Assembly (NCBI GenBank): GCA_016795325.1
Contig: JAEUHY010000036.1
Location: 186,001 to 250,000 of the forward strand
Reading direction: 5' to 3'
DNA: 64,000 nucleotides
From: Planctomycetota bacterium
GTDB lineage: Bacteria; Planctomycetota; UBA1135; GCA-002686595
Shown here in pieces: positions 9,516 to 18,503 of this stretch. Within the stretch, counting starts at the first letter, position 1, and each line of letters begins with the position of its first letter. The notes under the pieces are model-generated. The model was given only the letters and a program-made list of their open reading frames with translations, did no database searches and was not told where the DNA came from. Both the position numbers and the translations under genes were made by a program.

Positions 9516-9674
9516 GTGTCCTGTTTCCGAATTTCGTCGAAGATCTCGCTGGCCTCGCCGCCCCTGGCGGCGTTGCTCCGGTTCGGCGACCGATTCAGGT
9601 CGCCTGGAATCCTCGCGCGTCGCCAGGAACGCCGATTCCAGCGACATCTTCGACGAACTTCGGAAGCAGGACAC
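9516..9674. mobile_element. 159-bp MITE with long terminal inverted repeats and TA duplication
   Basis: The element begins GTGTCCTGTTTCCGAA at 9516 and ends with the near-perfect inverse at 9674. The terminal inverted repeats extend for about 37 bases with only about three mismatches. Both ends are flanked by TA (9514-9515 and 9675-9676) inside C-TA...TA-G, implying insertion into a CTAG target. Terminal repeats of this kind with a TA duplication are characteristic of IS630/Tc1-mariner-type elements. It has no coding capacity, so it is a non-autonomous derivative. It lies between the remnants of an AbiE antitoxin and toxin gene, separating a likely ribosome-binding site (GGAG, just outside the element) from the antitoxin stop. 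Confidence 0.8.
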
Positions 9675-9684
9675 TAGCGGCGCG

Positions 9685-10072
9685 TCACCTCGTGCTCCGA
9701 CTGCTCAGCCTGAGCTCCTTGAGCACGGCGGCCGCCGCCTGTTCGCGCAGCAGCGCCGCGGCCAGCGCCGCCTTGCTCACCAACCCACGTTCGAGCGCGG
9801 ACTTCGCGGCCCGCACGACTTCCTCATGAGGCACGTCCACCGACAGCGCCGCGTCGACGAACGTGCGCAGGGGCTGGTCACCGCGAAACCTTCGCGTCGC
9901 TCGATGTCCGCCGGCCCGAGTTCGCGCCGGTGCAGCACGCAGCCCGCGGGCGGTTTCTTGCGGAACCCGCGCGGAACCGTGAGGTGCACCCGGTCCGGCG
10001 AGCTCAGGAGCGAGCGTGCCGCTGCGCCGCCGGTCTGTCGCGTGCGGCGCTGGTCCAGTCCGCGCGCTCGAC
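9685..10072 (-). pseudogene. AbiEi-like antitoxin remnant, N-truncated and frameshifted
   Basis: The minus strand encodes SSPDRVHLTVPRGFRKKPPA, then LHRRELGPADIERREGFAVT, a pattern typical of the C-terminal half of AbiEi-type antitoxins. After that the frame is lost near 9875-9880; with one base restored it reads PLRTFVDAALSVDVPHEEVV and then AAKSALERGLVSKAALAAAL, ending at a TGA (9685-9687). The N-terminal winged-helix domain expected for this family is missing: the remnant begins directly at the stop of the upstream sigma-fusion gene. It precedes the AbiEii-like toxin remnant, separated from it by the MITE. Together they form a decayed type IV toxin-antitoxin locus. Confidence 0.65.
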
Positions 10073-13000
10073 TCAACGGCCGGGCGGGGCCGGCGGCGGC
10101 TGCCCGAGCACGAGCTCCAGGGTCTCCGAGCCTCCTTCGGGAACCACGAGCGTGATGCCGGGGTGCGGCGTGCCCTCGAAGTGCGGCGTCACCGTGTAGC
10201 GCCCGGGTCGAAGGCCGACGATCGAGAAGCGAGCCTGGTTGCGCTCGAACGTCAGTTGGAGCTCCGCGAGCTGCGCGTAGTCTTCCGCGCGGCTGACGAA
10301 CAGCGCGACCGGGCTCGCAGGCGCTGGGCGACCCGCGGCGAAGCGCGCGGTTCCCGAGCACGGAACTCCGCGATCGAGGCGAACCTCCACGCGCTGCACG
10401 CCCTGGCGCGCGAGTTCGAGCGCGACGGTGTTCGAGCCGGACCGCGGATGACTCGCCGTGAGACTGAACTTGCCGGTCTGCGTGGCCAGCAGCGTCGCGC
10501 GACCCGCGCGATCAGTCCGCGCTTGGCACGCGGTGCGTCCGCCGACGACGTCGAGCGCCAACTCGGCGCCCGACACCACCGCGCCCGCGTCGTCGCGCAC
10601 CTCGACCTCGAGGTCGCACGTTGCGTACTCCAGCGTGAACCTGCGCGACTCGCCGTGCGCCAATTCGAACTGCTCGGATCCCAGCGGTACGAACGCGCCT
10701 CCGCGCTTGATCCTGGACGAGAGGGAGTACCTGCCCGCCTTCACGGCCTCGAACCGGAACGCTCCGGAGCTGTCGCTCAGCTCGGGCGCGCCGATCACGA
10801 CACCGGCGGTCATCGAAATCAGATCGAGTTCGATGTTCTCAGCGGGCGTGCCGTTCACACGCACGAGCCCGTACACCAGACCCGTGGCGAGCTGGCGCCG
10901 AGTGGACGCGCCGGCCGCGGCGCCGACATCGAGTTCGAGCCTCTCGCCCTCGGCCAGCTCAAACTCGCCGCGCACGATCGGCCGCGGCCCCTCCCGGTCT
11001 CCGAGGAACGCCAGCGCCTCACCGTGCGCGAGCGACTCGACGACGCTCCAACTCCACCGGCCCGCGGGCAGGCGCTCTCGGCGCGCGATCCCGTCGGCGC
11101 CGAACACCGCCAGCAGCGGTAAGCCGCTCTCGGGCTGCGCAGGCGCGCTGCGGTACTCCAGGACCAGCATGTGGCGTCGGCTGCCGAACTGCTGCGGGTC
11201 GGCTCGCGCGATCACGCCGCCACCCGCGTCGAGCGCGAGCACGACTTGCGTGCGCGCCGGGTCGACTTGCGTGGTGCGCGGGGCGTAGCGCGGGTGTCGA
11301 GCGCGCACGATCAGGCGACCGCTGGAGCGCAACAGTTCGAGCACCGCGCGCCCGCTGGGGTCCGTGCTCTGCGAAGCGACCTGGCCTTCGCGATCGGCCG
11401 TGCTTTCCACCGTCACGAGCGCGCCGGCGATGCCTGCGCCGCTCGCGGCGTCCGTCACGCGCACATCCAGCGAGACTGCAGGCTCGAGCACGATCTCGAC
11501 GGGGTCGCTGAGCGGGACGCGACACGCGACGGTCCTGGAAGCGAAACCCGGCGCGCGAACGCAGACGTCGTGTTCGCCTTCTCTGCGCAGCCCCAGGCTC
11601 CAGCGGCCCTCGCCGAGCGACGTCGCCGCAGCGCCCTGGCGCGCGCTCGCGAACGCCCCGAAGTTCACGGTCTCGCGGCTGGGCGCGAACTCGAAGCGGG
11701 GCGCATCGATCGGAGCGCCGGACGGATCGACGAGCTTGACGAGCAACTCGGCTTCCCTCGGCAGTCGCAGCTCGAGTGCTCCTTCGCCGGCGAGCAGCGG
11801 CGTCCACGACGACGCGGCGTCGCGGCGCGCGATCACCAACGCTTGGCCACGCGTCGAGACGCCGGTGAGTCGAAAGCCTCCGTCCGCAGCGGTGCTCTGC
11901 ACGGCGCCGAACACGGCGGGCGAGCGGGCTGTGTCGATGCGGCCGCCGCGCACCTGGGCCCCTGCGATCGGCTTGCCGCTCGCGTCGAGCACTCGTCCGG
12001 CGAGCGTGCGGCCCGCGTCGAGTGCGATCGTGCCCAAGTCGAGCTCGCCGTTCGCCTCGAGCGCGCGCGTCGCCGCCAGGGTAGTCATTCGACCCGGGCG
12101 ATCGACGAGCACATCGGCGCGAGGCGTCGGCGCCTGCGCCAGCACGAACTCACCGCGCTCGTTGGTGCGCGCCGTGACGAGCGGCAGGCGCTCCTCCAAC
12201 TCGCCCAGCCACTCCGGCACCTCGAACAAGTAGCGCACCTGAAGAGCGTCGCTCGCGAGTTCCTCCGCGCCGTTGGAACTTCCGCTCGAGCGCAGCTCGC
12301 CCAGTGCGGCGCCTACGCCGAGTTCGTAGAGCCCGTGCTGCACCAGGAAGTCGGTGAGCGCGCCGGCCCGCACGCGCGCCCCGGCGACCGGCGCGCCGTG
12401 CTCGTCCACGACGCGTCCGCGCACGACTGCGGTCGGCGCGAGCACGATGTCGCCCAGCTCCGCGCACTCGCCAGCGGCGAAGGCGACGTCGAGCACGCGC
12501 ACGCTCGGCCTCGCACCGCCCAAGTCGATTCCCAGCGCGTGCAAGGCGCCAAACGTGCGCGCGCCGCTCAACACGAACACGCCGGCGGAGTCGCTCGTGG
12601 CCTGCGCGACGAACAGGCGGGGCGCTGTGGGCGCTGCGCCTGCTTCGAGGCTCGCGAACAGCGCGTGATCCTGGAGCTCGAGCAGTGCGACCGGCATCCC
12701 CGCCACGGGGACCCCGCTGCGTTCCACCAAGCGGCCACGCAGCGCGCCGACGAGTGCATCGCCCTCGAGAGTCGACGCAGCGCGACCGACCTCGCGGCGC
12801 TGCTCGCCGAGCGTATCGGCGCGCTCAGCGGAGCGCGCGGACTCCTCGACCGGCGCCGTCGGAGCGCTTGCGCGCGCGGGCGAATTCTCGCCTGAGTCGC
12901 CGAACCCAGGCGCGCGTTCGCGGCCCATCCAATTCCACAGCAGCGCGCACAGCGCCAACGCTAGAGCGACTGCGACGACTTTCTTGCCCATGAGCACTCC

Positions 13001-13687
13001 GATCGTTTCGAGCGGCGGGTTCACACTGGTCGGCGCGGGTGCGCCCGAACGCGGGAGGAGCGTGCTGGCGACGCGTTCGGCGGCGCTCAGCACGTTCGCG
13101 CGGACGACATCGAGTCCCTGCGCCGACAGCGCGCCGGCGGCAGCGCCGACCACAAGGCCCGCGGGGAGGAGCTTGCGCAGGCGTTCGAGGCCGCGGTGGA
13201 TCTGCATCCGCACTGCGCCGGGCGAGCCACCGAGCTCGTGCGCGATCTGGGCCGCGCCCTTGCCGTGCGCGAGGTAGGCCTCGAGGACGACGCGGTCGCG
13301 CGTCGAGAGCTCGCGGAAGGCCCGTTCGAGCGCCTGTTCGACTTCCGCGTCGAGCAGCGCCTCTGGCGGCGTCCGCGGCGCCGGCCGCGCGAGGCGCGTC
13401 GGATCCAACGGGCGGCGCGCGAGCCGACGCCGGTCGCGCGCATGGTGCACCAGGATCCCCAGTAACCACGGAACGAGCCGCCGCTCCGCGTCGTAGCGCT
13501 CGGCGCGCTCGATGGCGGTCAGGAATGTCTGCTGCAGCAGGTCATCGGCCTCCGCGGGCTCGCGCCCGAGCGCCATCGCCACGCGCAAAAGCTCGGGCGC
13601 CGTCGCGTCGAAGACCTCGCCGAGCGCGGCCACATCGCCGCGCCGCCGAAACCTCTCGAACAGCCCCTCCAGCCGCGCTTCGTGCAT
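10073..13687 (-). CDS. ECF sigma factor fused to a membrane helix and CarboxypepD_reg-like repeats
   Basis: The 1204-residue protein begins with an ECF-type sigma factor: region 2 at about residues 20-90 (EADDLLQQTFLTAIERAERY, VPWLLGILVHHARD) and region 4 at about 115-172 (LSTRDRVVLEAYLA, then a helix-turn-helix ending IHRGLERLRKLL). A Gly/Ala segment and linker lead to a transmembrane helix at about 237-254 (VVAVALALALCALLWNW). The remaining 900-plus residues are a string of beta-sandwich CarboxypepD_reg/MSCRAMM-B-like units with the signature GRVVDEHGAPVAGARVR or GRVLDASGKPIAGAQVR. The sigma module should be cytoplasmic and the repeats exported. A built-in membrane tether suggests control by release or conformational change rather than by a separate anti-sigma factor; that is inference. 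ATG start, no nearby anti-sigma gene. Confidence 0.85.
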   Translation of the reverse strand: MHEARLEGLFERFRRRGDVAALGEVFDATAPELLRVAMALGREPAEADDLLQQTFLTAIERAERYDAERRLVPWLLGILVHHARDRRRLARRPLDPTRLARPAPRTPPEALLDAEVEQALERAFRELSTRDRVVLEAYLAHGKGAAQIAHELGGSPGAVRMQIHRGLERLRKLLPAGLVVGAAAGALSAQGLDVVRANVLSAAERVASTLLPRSGAPAPTSVNPPLETIGVLMGKKVVAVALALALCALLWNWMGRERAPGFGDSGENSPARASAPTAPVEESARSAERADTLGEQRREVGRAASTLEGDALVGALRGRLVERSGVPVAGMPVALLELQDHALFASLEAGAAPTAPRLFVAQATSDSAGVFVLSGARTFGALHALGIDLGGARPSVRVLDVAFAAGECAELGDIVLAPTAVVRGRVVDEHGAPVAGARVRAGALTDFLVQHGLYELGVGAALGELRSSGSSNGAEELASDALQVRYLFEVPEWLGELEERLPLVTARTNERGEFVLAQAPTPRADVLVDRPGRMTTLAATRALEANGELDLGTIALDAGRTLAGRVLDASGKPIAGAQVRGGRIDTARSPAVFGAVQSTAADGGFRLTGVSTRGQALVIARRDAASSWTPLLAGEGALELRLPREAELLVKLVDPSGAPIDAPRFEFAPSRETVNFGAFASARQGAAATSLGEGRWSLGLRREGEHDVCVRAPGFASRTVACRVPLSDPVEIVLEPAVSLDVRVTDAASGAGIAGALVTVESTADREGQVASQSTDPSGRAVLELLRSSGRLIVRARHPRYAPRTTQVDPARTQVVLALDAGGGVIARADPQQFGSRRHMLVLEYRSAPAQPESGLPLLAVFGADGIARRERLPAGRWSWSVVESLAHGEALAFLGDREGPRPIVRGEFELAEGERLELDVGAAAGASTRRQLATGLVYGLVRVNGTPAENIELDLISMTAGVVIGAPELSDSSGAFRFEAVKAGRYSLSSRIKRGGAFVPLGSEQFELAHGESRRFTLEYATCDLEVEVRDDAGAVVSGAELALDVVGGRTACQARTDRAGRATLLATQTGKFSLTASHPRSGSNTVALELARQGVQRVEVRLDRGVPCSGTARFAAGRPAPASPVALFVSRAEDYAQLAELQLTFERNQARFSIVGLRPGRYTVTPHFEGTPHPGITLVVPEGGSETLELVLGQPPPAPPGR

Positions 13688-14566
13688 TGCCCGTCCTCGG
13701 AACGAGGGACCCGAGTGTCACCGAAGAAACGGAGGAATTCGCGTTGTTCAACGATGTTTCCAGTCGAACACGACATGGCAGGAGCTCCAACGACAGGCGC
13801 AGTTCGCGCGTGCTGCACGCCGTCAGCTCGCCGCCGAGGCCTGATCTGCACTTTGTTGGACCACCTCACATTGTGACGCTCAACGCAATTGTCTCCGAGT
13901 TGGCGTTGCCCTCAGGACCACGGCCAGCGCCTCCCAGGCCGCGCCAGATCGCGGCAGCAGAAGTGCCCTCGGGCAACCTCCCCAACTTCCGTCAGGACCT
14001 CGACTCGACCGTGGGCGGCAGCGGCTACTGAGCGGCTCCTTTGCCTAGGCCAAAGCCACCGGAGTGCGGAACACCCTGCGCCGCACTCAGACGACCCTGC
14101 CTGGCGGTGAAGTGTTCAAGTTCCGAGCCTCCACGGCCTGCGCCGGCTCGCTCGCGCGAAGGACTCGACTTCGTCTGAGCCGCTGCCACTTGCGCAGCGG
14201 AGCACGCTGCTCGCCTGCGACACGCCAGCGAGCGGTCCCGGTCGGATCCAACGCGCCCGCGCCACCGCTCCAGCGCGGCTCGCCAGCCTCGCTAGCCCGG
14301 CCCAACGACGCCCGCGATCGGCTCATGGAGCCAGGTGACGGATCGGCGCCCTCGCGGCGATCGATCCGAGTCGAGCGGCAGGACGCCGAAGTGTGGCGGG
14401 GACTCACCGTTCGAGGGTCACCGCTCCCTCGCCGTCGTCCCGCCCCTCAGGCTTCTCCACCGTGAGATGAAGCACGAATTGCGCGCAACTTCTGGGCGAG
14501 GACGGGGGCCAACCAACGGACGCGCGCCGCCGGTGCGCGCACTCAAGTTCCGTTTCAGAGTTCACC
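13688..14566 (+). repeat. Gap with long copy C of the dispersed intergenic repeat
   Basis: Positions 13688-14140 form the divergent promoter region of the sigma-fusion gene and contain nothing else I can identify. From about 14150 to 14400 lies a third long copy of the dispersed repeat. It aligns with copies A and B through the stem CTGCTCGC...GCGAGCGG (about 14207-14234) and the following 100 bases, then diverges from the box consensus after about 14380. The final 110 bases before the ATG at 14567 show no clear ribosome-binding site. Confidence 0.5.
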
Positions 14567-16738
14567 ATGAACACCCGAGCAATCCTCTCCGGTGCGATGC
14601 ACTGCCTCGCGCCGCTTGTGCTTCTAGCGTCCGGACTTGCCGCTCAGAACGGCGACGGCGAATACGGCTGCCCGATCAAGTTGGAAGACGACCCGTTTCC
14701 TCCGATGAGGATCGAGGCAACGGTCGTCGGCTTTACCGACTCCGGGTACGCACGCGCGGATCTCCCCGTGCCCGGTCCGATCCCGATGGGCATTCACGGG
14801 ACCGATATCGACAGCGTGCTGGTCAAGTGCGCCGGAGGCTGCTCGCCGGTTTTCTACGGCGTGCCGGTCAACGGTCGCTGGACCGTCACCTCGAACGGCG
14901 GCAATCCCGGCACGTTCATCCGGCCCGATGCGACGACCGCGGCGCCGCTCGACAACTACATGCGCGTGCTCTACCTGCCGCCCTCCGACCTAGCCCCAGG
15001 ACAGTCGCGCATCTGCGAGGTGAAGGCGTTCTTGACAGACAACGAGTGCGGCGTCACGGACCCGGAGCAAGCGTGGTCGATCATCCGAGTCACCATCGAT
15101 CGATTCGTGAACGGACGCTACCAGGTCGTCGCGTCGATGGGCGCGTCGTTCAATCCGCAGTTTGACCCAAAGCCCTGCGAGGGTGAGTCCGGCGACTGCG
15201 ATCTGTTGATGTCGCTTCAAATCCCGCCGCCGCCGTCGGTCGTGCCGCAGGCGCCTCCGGGGATCCTGGTCGGCGAACTACGTTCGTTGAACTGTGTTCC
15301 GAGCGATACGGACCGCCTGCTAGGCGAGTGCGGAACGCCGCCGGGCACGTCCCCCGTGATCCACAACCCGTTCGCAAAGGACTTGTGCGACAGCTTCAAA
15401 TACAGCTGGCGAGTCGTGCCCATGCCCGGCGACACCGGATCGGGGTACTTCATCGGCCCCTTCAGCCGAAGCCCGCTGTTCGGCGCGCTGACTCCGGGCC
15501 AGGTCACCGTCGAGGTGTACGTCAGCACGCTCGACGGCGAGGTCGCCACGGGACAGGTCTCTTTCATGATCTACGAGCCCAAGTGCAAGCAACTCTCGTT
15601 CAACTCCTCGGACACGGTCGTGCAGGACGCCGGCGGCACGCCCTACGCAGCGCCGCATTGGAAGGACGGTAACGACAATGGACTGGCGACGGATGTCAAC
15701 GTCGGTGACCGCAATTTCCCGGTCGCCTTCCGCAAGGGCCAGCAGCTCAAGCTGCGCGATATCGAAATCACCGTGCCCATCCCGCCCATGCCGGGGGATG
15801 GCCTTCTTGGAACGACTACCGGCGCCAATGAGACCTACAGCGCCTGGTCGCTGAGCTACACGCCCGGCACAAGCGGCGGCGCCGCTAGCACCAACCAGCT
15901 GTCGACGTCGGGCAATGCCTACACGGTCTGCCGCTACTTCGCGCCCTACAGAATCGACTGGGCTCTCGGCCCCGTCGGCTCAACGACGACCGTGGTCTTC
16001 GGAAGGACGGAGAACAAGCTTTATGTGACTCTCGCCGGTCCTGGCGATCAGCACGCAGGCCGGCGCCACACGACCTACGAGGTTGCATGCAAGAACAACG
16101 ATGGCCTCTCCGACGTGGCGACGTGCCGCACGAACATCTGGTCACAGTTCAGTGGCCGCAATCTCCCGCGCGTGAGTCCGGACGGCTTCAACAACACCGT
16201 CCCGGAGCCCACGCCGGGTTCGAGCGCCATCACCTACTGGGGCGCGGGTGCTGGCACGCCACAGACCGCGGATGGAATGCTGAATGCGGGGCACGGGACC
16301 TGCGTTGCTTGGTCGGTCTTCTTGATGCGCTGCTTCGATCTGCAGGGAATTCCGTCGAAGCGCTATGAGGTCAGGCTGCCTGGAAACCCGTTGAACGGGA
16401 TGTTCTTCGTCAACTCCTGGACCGCGCCGGGGGCCGCACCGTTCCTCGCGTCTCACTTCCTCGCGACGCCGCCGACCGGCGGAGTTGTCGACGTAGTCGG
16501 CATCGGCGGCCAGGGGAACAACGACCCTGTAGCGCACTTCGTGAACCACTTCATCATCGAGAGCGCTGGTTCGATTTACGACCCGTCCTATGGCGCAGGG
16601 CCGTTCCCTGGCTGGCCTGGCGGAGCGCAAAAGACTTGGGAGAACGCGGGGCTCTATGGGCTGTCCGCGAACGTCCTCTCGACCACGCCAAATCTCACGC
16701 TCAACAAGGCAGGCGTGGATCTCCAGTACACCCCCTGA
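14567..16738 (+). CDS. Secreted protein with C-terminal transglutaminase-like domain
   Basis: The 723-residue protein has a signal peptide (about residues 1-25, ending LASGLAAQ). The first two-thirds is Cys- and Pro-rich with Ig-like stretches and no recognised family. The last 160 residues look like a transglutaminase-like/papain-fold domain: GHGTCVAWSVFLMRCFDLQG supplies the candidate nucleophile Cys579 at a helix start, NHFII supplies His661, and IYDPSY supplies Asp672, in the usual Cys-His-Asp order. A role in cross-linking or hydrolysing amide bonds of surface proteins is plausible but not shown. The next gene starts 31 bp downstream and is also secreted, so the two are likely co-transcribed. 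Confidence 0.75.
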   Translation: MNTRAILSGAMHCLAPLVLLASGLAAQNGDGEYGCPIKLEDDPFPPMRIEATVVGFTDSGYARADLPVPGPIPMGIHGTDIDSVLVKCAGGCSPVFYGVPVNGRWTVTSNGGNPGTFIRPDATTAAPLDNYMRVLYLPPSDLAPGQSRICEVKAFLTDNECGVTDPEQAWSIIRVTIDRFVNGRYQVVASMGASFNPQFDPKPCEGESGDCDLLMSLQIPPPPSVVPQAPPGILVGELRSLNCVPSDTDRLLGECGTPPGTSPVIHNPFAKDLCDSFKYSWRVVPMPGDTGSGYFIGPFSRSPLFGALTPGQVTVEVYVSTLDGEVATGQVSFMIYEPKCKQLSFNSSDTVVQDAGGTPYAAPHWKDGNDNGLATDVNVGDRNFPVAFRKGQQLKLRDIEITVPIPPMPGDGLLGTTTGANETYSAWSLSYTPGTSGGAASTNQLSTSGNAYTVCRYFAPYRIDWALGPVGSTTTVVFGRTENKLYVTLAGPGDQHAGRRHTTYEVACKNNDGLSDVATCRTNIWSQFSGRNLPRVSPDGFNNTVPEPTPGSSAITYWGAGAGTPQTADGMLNAGHGTCVAWSVFLMRCFDLQGIPSKRYEVRLPGNPLNGMFFVNSWTAPGAAPFLASHFLATPPTGGVVDVVGIGGQGNNDPVAHFVNHFIIESAGSIYDPSYGAGPFPGWPGGAQKTWENAGLYGLSANVLSTTPNLTLNKAGVDLQYTP

Positions 16739-16769
16739 TCGCGCCCAATCACTACACGAGGACTCAACC

Positions 16770-17861
16770 ATGAATCCCATGAATGCACACCTGCTTTCCG
16801 CCATGCTCGCGTTCTCCTTCGCCGGCGCGGTCGGTGTTAGTCAGGAGAACGAGCGACGCCCGGTCGACCAGTCGACCAACACCGCGAGTGACGTGATCTC
16901 CACGTCGCCGATTCGCAGGACCTCGACTGGGGACACACACTGCGAGCTTGTGTCGACCACCGGCATGCCGCCCTACGAGTTGCGCGTCGTGCGCCGCGTG
17001 GACAACGCGTCCGGGTCGGTTCAACAGCGGGTCTCCGTACTCCCGCGGTTGGTTCCGTTCGGCGCCCTCAGCGCGCCCCCTGACGCCTTCGAGGTCTCCG
17101 GGGGACGCTTCAATCTCGCCGCCAGTTTGGATGTCGGCGCGTCGACGCAGTTGCGTGTCTGGCGCCTCGACACAGGCTCGAAGGACGCAGCGGAGGCCGC
17201 CGTTCTTTCCGCGAGCGTGTTCGAGACCGTCGAGATCCCCGCAAGCGCTGAAACGCCCGGCGGGCGGTTCCGGCAGCTCGATCAGCCGCGTTTCCTGCGC
17301 TCTGGAAATGTGACGTCGCTGATCGTCTCCGCACTGGCGGACGGCGTGACCGAGACCGTCTCCGAGCGCGTCGTGCTGCAACTCGAAATGTCGAGCGACC
17401 TCGATCACATCGTCGCGGCTCGTGTGCTCGCGCGGGGCGTCGACGCCCGCGTTGGCGGCTCGCCGGAACGCTGGTGGATTACGGTCCGCCAACCCTCCGA
17501 CCTTCGTGAGGATCTGACCGGCGCGCCGCTCGCGATCCTTCGTTCGAGCAACGCACGCACGTGGAACGCCGAGCCGGCAGGCGAGGGCGACTTGCGCGTG
17601 CAGCCGGACTACTCGGTGGGGCACAGCGCTGGAACGCTTTGGGTCGCGAGCCCGTCGGTGGACGACCGCCTGGCCATCAACGTGTGGCGACTAGAGCCCC
17701 AGTCGCGGGTGTGGGAGTCGCGCGGCGACTTGACGCTCCGACGTGCGCATCCCTCGCTCCGCGGCGAGTCGGTGTGGTTCGCAGAGGAGGAAGCGCCGGC
17801 CGGCGGCCGCCCCCTCGTGACGTATCAGGGCGCAGTCGGCCTCGAAGCCCGACGTTTGTAG
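16770..17861 (+). CDS. Secreted protein of unknown function
   Basis: The frame is open further upstream, but the ATG at 16770 is chosen because a signal peptide (MNPMNAHLLSAMLAFSFAGAVGVSQ) follows it directly and the upstream stretch overlaps the previous gene. The 363-residue product has no recognised domain. It is rich in beta-strand-like segments (LVSTTGMPPYELRVVRR, LVTYQGAVGLEARRL) and may be a degenerate propeller. It lies 31 bp after the transglutaminase-like gene in the same direction, so it probably shares the transcript and may act with it outside the cell. Codon use is normal for the window. Confidence 0.7.
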   Translation: MNPMNAHLLSAMLAFSFAGAVGVSQENERRPVDQSTNTASDVISTSPIRRTSTGDTHCELVSTTGMPPYELRVVRRVDNASGSVQQRVSVLPRLVPFGALSAPPDAFEVSGGRFNLAASLDVGASTQLRVWRLDTGSKDAAEAAVLSASVFETVEIPASAETPGGRFRQLDQPRFLRSGNVTSLIVSALADGVTETVSERVVLQLEMSSDLDHIVAARVLARGVDARVGGSPERWWITVRQPSDLREDLTGAPLAILRSSNARTWNAEPAGEGDLRVQPDYSVGHSAGTLWVASPSVDDRLAINVWRLEPQSRVWESRGDLTLRRAHPSLRGESVWFAEEEAPAGGRPLVTYQGAVGLEARRL

Positions 17862-17898
17862 CGCGCCGCGGCGCGAGCGAAGCCGGCCTCGCCGAGTC

Positions 17899-18215
17899 AT
17901 GTGGCTCGGCGAGGCCGGCCCGCCGCGTTTCGTCGAGAGCGCGCTGCGCCGCAATCACCGACGCGGCCTGCTCGCCCACGGATTCGCGCGCGTCCACTGC
18001 CCGCGCTGCATGCGCGACGAGCTACTCCCCTTCTCGTGCAGGGAGCGGGGCTTCTGTCCCGCCCGCTGCGGAAAGCGGAAGACCGACACGGCCGCGCACC
18101 TCGTCGACCACGTGCTACCCCACGCGCCCGTGAGCCGGTGGGTGCTCCCGTTCCGCTTCCGCTTCCTACCCGCCTCCAGTCCGCGACTGCGCGCCGCCGT
18201 GCGCGGCATTTTTTT
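17899..18215 (+). pseudogene. IS91-family transposase remnant (zinc-binding N-terminal region)
   Basis: The frame beginning at 17899 reads CPRCMRDELLPFSCRERGFC followed by PARCGKRKTD and AAHLVDHVLPHAPVSRWVLP, which is the Cys-rich zinc-binding domain and following helix of IS91-type transposases. The catalytic HUH/Y2 region is absent: homology stops near 18215, after the RFRFLPASSPRLRAAVRG segment. The fragment begins about 38 bases after the stop of the previous gene and ends where a duplicated gene tail begins. It is a dead remnant; IS91-type (rolling-circle) elements can carry adjacent sequence, which fits the surrounding mosaic. Confidence 0.75.
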
Positions 18216-18224
18216 GGTCGTGTG

Positions 18225-18306
18225 CTTCGCAAAGGGGGCGATGACGGACTTGCCTTAGTGCTGGTCAATAAATCCGGAGCTCCGTTCGTTATCGCGCCAC
18301 CGAAAT
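18225..18306 (+). pseudogene. Duplicated 3' tail of the 7307 gene
   Basis: These about 80 bases match the last codons of the gene at 7307-8155 (8083-8152) at roughly 90 percent, reading GDDGLALVLVNKSGAPFVIAPPK. The stop codon of the original (TAG) is replaced by TGG, so the frame continues. It is joined directly to the IS91-type remnant on its left. The sequence that follows (18307-18350) matches the sequence a short way downstream of the original gene (8206-8245), so gene tail and flanking repeat were copied together. Confidence 0.8.
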
Positions 18307-18450
18307 GGGTGGCGGTTGCACGAACCGTGGTCGCTCGCGTCGCCGGCGCCGGGCCTCGGAGGCCGATCGACGGATGCGCCTGTCGCGCCAAACCGCCACC
18401 TCGCGGTCGACGCCGACCTGGTCCGGCCGAAGTCACCCGCTCGAATGACC
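18307..18450 (+). repeat. Copy of the dispersed intergenic repeat (middle module plus short box)
   Basis: Positions 18319-18350 (CACGAACCGTGG then TCGCTCGCGT and GCCGGCGCC) recur at 22653-22684 with few changes. Positions about 18352-18450 follow the short-box pattern (GACGGATGCG ... CACCTCGCGGTCGACG ... GTCCGGCCGAAGTCACCCGC). The copy ends about 50 bases before the ATG of the DUF350 gene, so it forms the upstream flank of the four-gene ATP-grasp operon. Confidence 0.6.
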
Positions 18451-18503
18451 TCTCCGCCCCCGCCAGTTGCGTAGTCGCAACAACTGCCGCACAGTCCGCG
18501 CCC

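Noticed and set aside
17901..18503. N-terminal extension of the DUF350 protein
   Set aside because: The frame is open upstream, but the translated part is IS91 transposase debris in another register, a duplicated gene tail and repeat sequence.
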